Assembly: GCA_003222555.1 (NCBI GenBank)
Contig: QHWL01000020.1
Location: 24,496-35,680, forward strand
Direction: 5' to 3'
Length of the DNA: 11,185 nt
Source of the DNA: Acidobacteriota bacterium
Lineage (GTDB): Bacteria; Acidobacteriota; Vicinamibacteria; Vicinamibacterales; CAVVIG01
The notes beneath the pieces were generated by a model. It had not been told where the DNA came from. It did not search any database and saw only the letters and a list, made by a program, of their open reading frames with translations. Of this stretch, positions 6,701 to 11,185 are shown in pieces (the first letter of the stretch is position 1; each line of letters opens with the position of its first letter). The position numbers and the translations under genes are program-made.

Positions 6701-7939
6701 CTAGTCCCTGTGGCGCAGCATCGTGATCACGTCGTCGGCCGTGATGATGCCGGCCAGCCGCCCGTGCTCGTCGACGACGGGAAGGGTGAGCAGGTTGTAC
6801 TTGTCGAAGAGTGCGGCCACGTCGTTTTGCGGCGTGTCGGGCATGCACGACACCATCGTCTCGCTCAGCTGAGAGAGCTGGATGGCGGGCGAGGAGGTCG
6901 CAATCCTGACGAGCGGGACGGCGCCGACCAGCTTCTGCCCGGGACCCGTGAGGAAGATGGTCGCCAGCGCTTCGTAGCCGCCTTCGAAGCGTTTGAGCGC
7001 TTCGATCGCGTCGTCCACGACGGCCTCGGCCGGCACAGCCAGGAATTCGGTCGTCATGCGGCCGGCTGCGGTGTGCTCGTGGAACTCGAGAAGCTGCGTG
7101 ACTTCCTGCCGCTCCTCGGGTTCCATTTGCTGAAGAATCTCGCCCGACCGGTCTTCGGGAAGATCGCCCAGAAGGTCGGCCGCCGCGTCGGGGTCCATCT
7201 CTTCGACGATGTCGGCGGCCCGGTTGTTGTCGAGCGACTCGACAATCGACACCTGGATGTCCGGATCGATTTCCTCGAGCGCCTCGGCGGCCACTTCTTC
7301 GTCGATCGTTTCGAACACCGCTTCGCGCTCGGCGGGCGGCAGATCCTCGACGATGTCGGCGATGTCGGCCGGGTGGAGCTTAGAGAGGCCTTCGTAGGCG
7401 ATCTTGAGCTTGACGCGCCTGGCCGGGTCGGTCTCGAGGAGATCGATGTACTGCCACGGGATGACGCGGGGCGGAATCCTCTCGAGCAGCGCGCGCAGCG
7501 TAAAGGCCGGCACCATGCCCTTCACGAGACGCCGGATGGCGCCGCGCGCCCCGACGTCGACCGCGACGACGGTGAGGAAGAGATGGCTGTTGACGGGCGT
7601 CGAGTCGAGCTCGACGTCGTTGACGCGGACGACCTTGCGGCCGTGCACGTCGATGATTTGCTGGTCGAGGAGGTCGCGCTTCAGCAGCAGAACGCCGTCG
7701 GAGGGCGAGAACCGTTCCCACCCGGCGCCATCGTCGACGGCGCGCACCGTGACGCCGGCGGATCTCAACGCCTCGGGGGGCAGCATCCGCTCGCCGTCGG
7801 CGGTCGTGACGATCAGGTACGCGATGCGGGTGGGATGGTCCTGAGGCGCAACGGCGATTTCGCGCACCCGTCCGCGCACGGTGCCGGAGGCATCGCGCAC
7901 CGTAGCGCCGAGCAATTCGGACAAGGCCACGAGGGACAT
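6701..7939 (-). CDS. Soluble Mg2+-sensor-like protein: PRC-barrel-like, MgtE N-domain, two CBS domains, no channel
   Basis: This 412-residue protein has no membrane segments. Residues about 1-70 and 85-170 look like PRC-barrel-type beta modules (for example LLDQQIIDVHGRKVVRVNDV near 91-110). Residues about 184-290 are an MgtE intracellular N domain: helical, with repeated acidic turns such as LHPADIADIVEDLPP and EEMDPDAAADLLGDLPED. Residues about 297-350 and 357-410 are a CBS pair, ending TLPVVDEHGRLAGIITADDV. In the MgtE magnesium channel, the N domain and CBS pair bind Mg2+ and close a C-terminal transmembrane pore. Here the chain ends right after the second CBS domain and the pore is absent. 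The NRAMP-like gene starts 9 nt downstream, so this is probably its regulatory partner. ATG 7939 has a weak AGG close by. It is the first gene of the operon. Direct gating versus another sensing role is inference. Confidence 0.85.
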   Translation of the reverse strand: MSLVALSELLGATVRDASGTVRGRVREIAVAPQDHPTRIAYLIVTTADGERMLPPEALRSAGVTVRAVDDGAGWERFSPSDGVLLLKRDLLDQQIIDVHGRKVVRVNDVELDSTPVNSHLFLTVVAVDVGARGAIRRLVKGMVPAFTLRALLERIPPRVIPWQYIDLLETDPARRVKLKIAYEGLSKLHPADIADIVEDLPPAEREAVFETIDEEVAAEALEEIDPDIQVSIVESLDNNRAADIVEEMDPDAAADLLGDLPEDRSGEILQQMEPEERQEVTQLLEFHEHTAAGRMTTEFLAVPAEAVVDDAIEALKRFEGGYEALATIFLTGPGQKLVGAVPLVRIATSSPAIQLSQLSETMVSCMPDTPQNDVAALFDKYNLLTLPVVDEHGRLAGIITADDVITMLRHRD

Positions 7940-7948
7940 GAGCCTGGG

Positions 7949-7959
7949 TCAATCATTGA
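7949..7959. promoter_or_regulatory. Small palindrome TCAATCATTGA ahead of the sensor gene
   Basis: This is an 11-bp palindrome with arms TCAAT and ATTGA, 9 nt upstream of the sensor gene's start codon on the minus strand, overlapped by TGATCA (7957-7962). It could be an operator for the sensor/transporter operon. At this length chance is a fair explanation. Confidence 0.2.
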
Positions 7960-8002
7960 TCACTGCTCGCGGGGCCCCACCCCCGCTCGCTCTCGCTCGG
8001 CG

Positions 8003-8019
8003 GCCCGGCTTCGCCGGGC
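8003..8019. repeat. Hairpin GCCCGGC-TTC-GCCGGGC
   Basis: Perfect 7-bp GC-only stem with a TTC loop, part of the palindrome cluster. No T-tract follows on either strand. Confidence 0.8.
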
Positions 8020-8036
8020 TACCTTCCCGCGGGCCA

Positions 8037-8061
8037 CCCCAACGCGGCTGCCGCGTTGGGG
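8037..8061. repeat. 12-bp perfect inverted repeat with 1-nt centre
   Basis: CCCCAACGCGGC (8037-8048) and GCCGCGTTGGGG (8050-8061) are exact inverted copies around a single T. It would form a very stable cruciform or RNA stem and is the strongest palindrome in the window. Confidence 0.9.
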
Positions 8062-8108
8062 ACCCCGGCACCTCGCTCGGACCGCAGGCGCTATCACTGC
8101 TCACGGGG

Positions 8109-8444
8109 TCGCGGTCACAGGTGCTCACCGATCCGTACAAGGATAGCAGCATTTTCAGGTGCACGCGACGCATCGATGTGGCGGTCGAGGGACGCCGGCG
8201 CAGGAACACATGAAACGAATGAGGCGCGCCGTAAAACTCGAGCATGTTTTCCGGCGCTCAGCGAGACGTGACGGTAAAGGCAACGGCCGCGCTTCGACGT
8301 CCCTGGTCTCGACCGTTCGGCGTGTCGGGGCGCGAAGGGTCCCGAGAGCACGGGACGCAAAAGGGGTCGCGCCTCTTGCGAGCTCCCGACGGCCCCAGGG
8401 CGCCGGAACGCAGAAAGTGCAAAAGATTCCCGACCCCAGTATCA
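8109..8444. other. Non-coding stretch upstream of the ferredoxin operon
   Basis: I see no convincing gene here. The short frames on both strands are rich in arginine, alanine and proline and give no recognisable domain. The only structure noticed is a 7-bp inverted pair, GGGGTCG at 8363-8369 and CGACCCC at 8431-8437, 61 nt apart. The second lies in a phrase near GTGCAAAAGATTCCCGACCCC and the first in GCAAAAGGGGTC. They may be ends of a small dispersed repeat. The promoter of the ferredoxin-nuoB-nuoI operon should lie here, but no good -35/-10 pair stands out. Confidence 0.4.
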
Positions 8445-8459
8445 TTAAGTGTTTCTTAA
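8445..8459. promoter_or_regulatory. Palindrome TTAAG-N5-CTTAA overlapping the ferredoxin ribosome site
   Basis: Perfect 5-bp arms (8445-8449 and 8455-8459) surround TGTTT. The right arm runs into AAGGG (8458-8462), the likely Shine-Dalgarno sequence of the ferredoxin gene. It could be a dimeric regulator's operator, or an RNA hairpin that hides the ribosome site. Chance is possible. Confidence 0.3.
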
Positions 8460-8466
8460 GGGTCTC

Positions 8467-8730
8467 GTGGCCTATATCATTTGTGAACCGTGCGTTGGGA
8501 CCAAGGATACGGCTTGTGTCGATGTCTGTCCGGTCGATTGCATCCACCCGCGCAAGGACGAAGCCGGGTTTACGGCGGCCGAGATGCTCTACATTCACCC
8601 CGATGAGTGCATCGATTGCGGAGCCTGTGTGCCGGCCTGCCCTGTGGAGGCGATTTTCGCGCTCGACGAAACCCCGCAAAAGTGGGCGGATTTTATCCAG
8701 AAGAACTCGGAATATTATCGGAGCTCTTGA
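8467..8730 (+). CDS. fdxA: 7Fe-type ferredoxin ([3Fe-4S][4Fe-4S])
   Basis: This is a small cytoplasmic electron carrier of 87 residues, GTG start at 8467 read as Met. AAGGG at 8458-8462 precedes it by 4 nt, and the family N-terminus AYIICEPCVGTKD begins here. A start at GTG 8449 would add six unrelated residues. The cysteines are C9, C17, C21 and C25, then C48, C51, C54 and C58 in CIDCGACVPACPV. The first group lacks the second cysteine of a normal CxxCxxC motif, as in the 7Fe ferredoxins of Thermus and Azotobacter, which hold a 3Fe cluster plus a 4Fe cluster. The C-terminal PQKWADFIQKN tail also matches the Thermus type. The stop codon directly abuts the nuoB ATG, so the genes form one operon. 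This ferredoxin is a plausible electron donor or acceptor for the NuoB/NuoI-containing complex (inference). The symbol is by family resemblance. Confidence 0.88.
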   Translation: MAYIICEPCVGTKDTACVDVCPVDCIHPRKDEAGFTAAEMLYIHPDECIDCGACVPACPVEAIFALDETPQKWADFIQKNSEYYRSS

Positions 8731-9258
8731 ATGGGCCTGATCGATCACCGGTTCGAAGACAACTTCATCACGACCAGCATCGACCGCGTGCTCAACTGGG
8801 CGCGCGAGTCGTCGATCTGGCCGATGGGATTCGGCCTCGCGTGCTGCGCGATCGAGATGATGGCTGCCTCGGCGTCGCGCTACGACATCGCGCGCTTTGG
8901 CGCCGAAGTGTTTCGCGCCTCTCCGCGTCAGTCGGATTTGATGATCGTCGCCGGGACGGTCACCAAGAAGATGGCGCCGGTACTGCGCCGGCTCTACGAT
9001 CAGATGCCCGAGCCCAAATGGGTGATCTCGATGGGCAGCTGCTCGAACGCCGGCGGGCCGTTTCCCACTTACAGCGTGCTGCAGGGGGTCGACAAGGTGG
9101 TGCCGGTCGACGTCTACGTGTCGGGCTGTCCGCCGCGACCCGAGGCGCTGCTGTACGGGTTGATGCGGCTGCAGGACAAGATTCGCAAAGAGGGCACGGT
9201 GTTGAGAAAAGAGCGCACGATCATGTCGGGCGACACCGAGCCGACGCTGGTTGGGTGA
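8731..9258 (+). CDS. nuoB: NADH-quinone oxidoreductase subunit B
   Basis: NuoB is the complex I peripheral-arm subunit that carries the terminal cluster N2 and passes electrons to quinone at the membrane interface. The protein has 175 residues. The N2 ligands are visible: the tandem C38-C39 in [11 protein letters not shown]104 in [11 protein letters not shown] and C133 in SGCPPRPEA. The N-terminus and the length are normal for a NuoB with a short tail. The ATG follows the ferredoxin stop with no gap, which implies translational coupling. nuoA and nuoC, its usual neighbours, are absent, and nuoI follows 16 nt later. It may serve the main respiratory complex with the other subunits encoded elsewhere, or a variant complex. 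Confidence 0.95.
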   Translation: MGLIDHRFEDNFITTSIDRVLNWARESSIWPMGFGLACCAIEMMAASASRYDIARFGAEVFRASPRQSDLMIVAGTVTKKMAPVLRRLYDQMPEPKWVISMGSCSNAGGPFPTYSVLQGVDKVVPVDVYVSGCPPRPEALLYGLMRLQDKIRKEGTVLRKERTIMSGDTEPTLVG

Positions 9259-9274
9259 GCGAGAGTGTCGGAAA

Positions 9275-9745
9275 ATGCAGACGATCATCAAGTTCCTCAA
9301 GACGGTCTTCCTCGTCGACCTCCTGAAGGGCATGTGGCTGACGCTCAAATACACGCCCCGGCCGGCCTTCACCTTCCAGTATCCGGCCGAACGGCGGCCG
9401 ACCGCGCCGCGCTTCCGCGGCGTCCTGAGGCTGCAGGTCGAGCCCGGAACCGGCGCGCAAACCTGCATCGTCTGCGACCAGTGCGCGAAGGTGTGTCCCG
9501 ACGATCTCATTGCTCTCGGCGGCCATCGCGAGCCGGGCCAGAAGATCAAGATCCTCGATTACTTCGATTTCAACCTGTCGCGCTGCAGTTTCTGCGGATT
9601 GTGCGCCGAAGTGTGCCCGACCAAGCCGATTAAAGCGCTGATCATGAGCGAAGACTACGAGCTTGGCAGCTACAGCCGGGACACGCAGATCCTGCGCGTC
9701 GATCAGATGTACGACGGCGTCGCAATCGAGCAGTACACGCATTGA
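9275..9745 (+). CDS. nuoI: NADH-quinone oxidoreductase subunit I
   Basis: NuoI is the complex I subunit that holds clusters N6a and N6b and relays electrons to NuoB. From ATG 9275 it has 156 residues. Two complete cluster motifs are seen: C64, C67, C70 and C74 in CIVCDQCAKVCP, and C104, C107, C110 and C114 in CSFCGLCAEVCP. The N-terminus FLVDLLKGMWLTLKY is the conserved amphipathic membrane-facing segment. An earlier in-frame TTG at 9251 overlaps nuoB and would add eight residues. ATG 9275 is preferred because of the family N-terminus, though its ribosome site is weak. The pairing of nuoB with nuoI without nuoCDH is unusual. The two encoded proteins are adjacent in the electron path. Confidence 0.94.
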   Translation: MQTIIKFLKTVFLVDLLKGMWLTLKYTPRPAFTFQYPAERRPTAPRFRGVLRLQVEPGTGAQTCIVCDQCAKVCPDDLIALGGHREPGQKIKILDYFDFNLSRCSFCGLCAEVCPTKPIKALIMSEDYELGSYSRDTQILRVDQMYDGVAIEQYTH

Positions 9746-9831
9746 AATCGGTTCTCGTCCGCATCTGCCGAGCGCCCGGCCGGCCCAGGAAGGCGCGCGC
9801 ATCCAAATCGGTGGCTTTTCGGGGAGGGACC

Positions 9832-11185
9832 ATGCAGCGCGGCTTCCAGGTCGTCGCCATCTCAGCCCTTGTCGCGGGGGCGACGCTGGCCATTCGCGCC
9901 GACGTCACCCCGCCGACGCAAGCGGCAGAAATCGAGCTCCAGCTCGGCCATCTGTTCTTCTCGGAAGGGCGGTTCCCCGAATCGCTCGACGCCTACCAGC
10001 ACGCGCTGCGCACGGACGACTCGTCGAGACTGCGCGAAGCCCGCTCGGGCGTCATCCAGTCGGCGCTGCGCCTCGCCGAGTACGACATCGCGCGCGTCCA
10101 CGCCGAGGCGCTGCTCAAGTCGTCTCCGCGCAACGCCGAGGCCGTGTCGCTCTATGGCGACTCACTGTGGGCCTCGGGACTGTTCGAACAAGCTGAAGCG
10201 AAGTACAAGGACGCGCTGTCGATAGTGCCCGAGCTCGCGCGCGGGCGCCACGGCCTCGCGCGGTCGCTCCTGGCACGCAGCCAGGTCGACGCCGCGATGA
10301 ACGAGGCGCAGGCGGCCTTGTTGCTGGCGCCGCGGGACCTCGAGATTCATCATACGGTCGGCGCCATCTACGAGCGCATGCACAAGTATGAAGAAGCGGC
10401 CGGCGCCTACAGCAACTACGTGAACTTGCTGCCAAACAAGGACACCAGCGACAAAGCCATCTGGTCGCGCGCAGAGATTGGATTCCTGCGCTCGTTCGGC
10501 CAGCGGATCCCGTTCGAGATGGATCCCGGCGCCGACACGATGTTGTACACGGTGCCTTTCAAGCTGGTCAACGACAAGATCGTCGTGCGCGCCAAAATCA
10601 ACAACCGGGGAGACCAGGATTTCATCGTCGATACCGGTTCGGAAAGCACGGTCATCACCGACACCACCGCGCAGAGGATCGGCGTGGCGCCGATCACGTA
10701 CACGCTGAGCGCCGGCGTGGGCGAAGTCGGGTTGCGCGGCCTTCAGCTGGCGCGGCTCGAATCGCTCACGATCGGGTCGCTGAAGTTGCGGAACGTGCCG
10801 TGCATCATCAAGAACCCCCCGCTGCGGAACCTTCCCATCAGGGAAAGGGAAAGCCTGTCGCCGCTCGCGCTCGGGTTCTCGATGATGATCGACTACAAGG
10901 CGAAGCTCCTCACCCTCGGCAAGCATTTGCCGCCCGAACCGATGGACGTCGAGCTGCCGCTCACGCTCTATCGACTGGCGACGGTGCGCGGCACCATCGA
11001 CGCGGACCATCAGGTCAACTTCGTCGTCGACACGGGCGGCGAAGTGATTTCGATCAGTCAGGCGACTGCGACCGCACTCCACCGGCCGGCGCAGGAACGG
11101 CGAATCAAGTTGAAGGTGTACGGCACGTCAGGATGGGATCGCGACGCGTTTCTTCTGCTGCCTGGCGTCGATCTGGCCTTCGACG
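9832..11185 (+). CDS. Secreted TPR protein with tandem retropepsin-like aspartic protease domains (3' end outside window)
   Basis: The frame is open for 451 codons from ATG 9832 to the right edge. A strong GGAGG (9823-9827) precedes the start. Residues 1-23 resemble a signal peptide, with a hydrophobic core VVAISALVAGATLA and a possible cut after AIRA, so export is likely. Residues about 33-205 form tetratricopeptide-like helix pairs (for example GLFEQAEAKYKDALSIVP and KYEEAAGAYSNYVNLLP). Two retropepsin-type catalytic motifs follow: DTGS at 267-270 in FIVDTGSESTVIT, and DTGG at 400-403 in FVVDTGGEVISIS. The end of the first lobe has the typical LGFSMMIDY strand. Each lobe gives one aspartate, so the chain could form an intramolecular active site. 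It is probably a periplasmic or surface protease, or a peptide-binding protein. Its substrate is unknown and nothing around it indicates one. The 86-nt gap after nuoI suggests a separate unit. Confidence 0.85.
   Translation, partial: MQRGFQVVAISALVAGATLAIRADVTPPTQAAEIELQLGHLFFSEGRFPESLDAYQHALRTDDSSRLREARSGVIQSALRLAEYDIARVHAEALLKSSPRNAEAVSLYGDSLWASGLFEQAEAKYKDALSIVPELARGRHGLARSLLARSQVDAAMNEAQAALLLAPRDLEIHHTVGAIYERMHKYEEAAGAYSNYVNLLPNKDTSDKAIWSRAEIGFLRSFGQRIPFEMDPGADTMLYTVPFKLVNDKIVVRAKINNRGDQDFIVDTGSESTVITDTTAQRIGVAPITYTLSAGVGEVGLRGLQLARLESLTIGSLKLRNVPCIIKNPPLRNLPIRERESLSPLALGFSMMIDYKAKLLTLGKHLPPEPMDVELPLTLYRLATVRGTIDADHQVNFVVDTGGEVISISQATATALHRPAQERRIKLKVYGTSGWDRDAFLLLPGVDLAFD

Larger units (their letters stand above)
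7959..8108. repeat. Palindrome cluster bounded by 16-bp direct repeats
   Basis: A 16-bp direct repeat, ATCACTGCTCGCGGGG at 7959-7974 and a copy with one mismatch (A for G) at 8093-8108, brackets 118 bp. Inside are GGGGCCCC (7971-7978, overlapping the first copy), a 7-bp hairpin (8003-8019), CCCGCGGG (8026-8033) and a 12-bp perfect hairpin (8037-8061). CTCGCTCGG units occur near both ends. No reading frame of interest is present. The arrangement looks like a non-coding mobile or dispersed palindromic element (MITE/REP-like) with the direct repeats as possible ends or target duplication. It stands upstream of two divergent operons, so it is not a normal terminator site. Confidence 0.6.

Noticed and set aside
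7940..8110. Mg2+-responsive riboswitch (M-box type) ahead of the sensor/transporter operon
   Set aside because: The context invites it, but I could not recognise the conserved core. The stems present are simple GC palindromes. A covariance-model search would settle it.
6710..8146. A 478-codon open frame on the plus strand, opposite the MgtE-like sensor gene
   Set aside because: The translation is a mirror of the acidic sensor gene (long runs of D, R, G and V) and runs into the palindrome cluster; no domain is visible.
7949..8245. A 98-codon minus-strand frame in the long intergenic region
   Set aside because: It reads through the perfect palindromes and direct repeats and has no family resemblance or good ribosome site.
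8155..9549. A 464-codon open frame on the minus strand, opposite ferredoxin, nuoB and nuoI
   Set aside because: It is antisense to three genes with complete cysteine motifs. Its translation is arginine/histidine-rich with no recognisable domain, as expected of a shadow frame in GC-rich DNA.
9746..9831. Terminator after nuoI in the GGCCGGCC-containing gap
   Set aside because: The sequence is GC-rich with overlapping small palindromes, but no clear stem with a following T-tract could be built.

Overview
The window is an 11.2 kb, mostly GC-rich bacterial chromosomal segment with nine protein genes and no RNA genes. It most resembles Acidobacteriota, perhaps Vicinamibacteria. That placement is inferred from the GC-rich codon use, a Thermus-like 7Fe ferredoxin next to stand-alone nuoB/nuoI genes, a TPR/retropepsin secreted protein, and palindrome-rich intergenic repeats. 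It is not proven by any marker here.

Layout. (1) 81-1361 (+): a DNA methyltransferase with no restriction partner in view and lower GC than its neighbours. (2) 1410-2066 (-): a TetR-family regulator, divergent from boxC. A 16-bp palindromic operator (2081-2096) lies between them, on the predicted transcription start of boxC. (3) 2110-5290 (+): boxC and boxB, the ring-opening lyase and the diiron epoxidase of aerobic benzoyl-CoA degradation. A 26-bp imperfect inverted repeat lies between them and a related one follows boxB. The reductase boxA, the aldehyde dehydrogenase and the benzoate-CoA ligase are not in the window. (4) 7939-5435 (-): a two-gene operon. First comes a soluble protein with PRC-barrel-like, MgtE N-terminal and paired CBS domains but no MgtE membrane channel. 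Then comes an NRAMP-superfamily transporter whose metal site is changed in the way expected for Mg2+ rather than Mn2+/Fe2+. (5) 7940-8466: a long intergenic region with a palindrome cluster bounded by 16-bp direct repeats. (6) 8467-9745 (+): a 7Fe ferredoxin, nuoB and nuoI, tightly packed, without the other complex I genes. (7) 9832-end (+): a secreted TPR protein with two retropepsin-type DTG motifs, cut by the window edge.

How the parts work together. The TetR regulator probably represses boxCB until an aromatic acyl-CoA appears. BoxB makes 2,3-epoxybenzoyl-CoA and BoxC opens the ring hydrolytically. In the (-) operon, the cytoplasmic MgtE-like sensor probably gates or regulates the neighbouring NRAMP-like carrier, a split version of what MgtE does in one chain. 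The ferredoxin-NuoB-NuoI group supplies Fe-S proteins of the complex I peripheral arm, with a candidate soluble electron carrier. Most of the genes belong to known families. The least conventional arrangement is the split MgtE-sensor/NRAMP pair.
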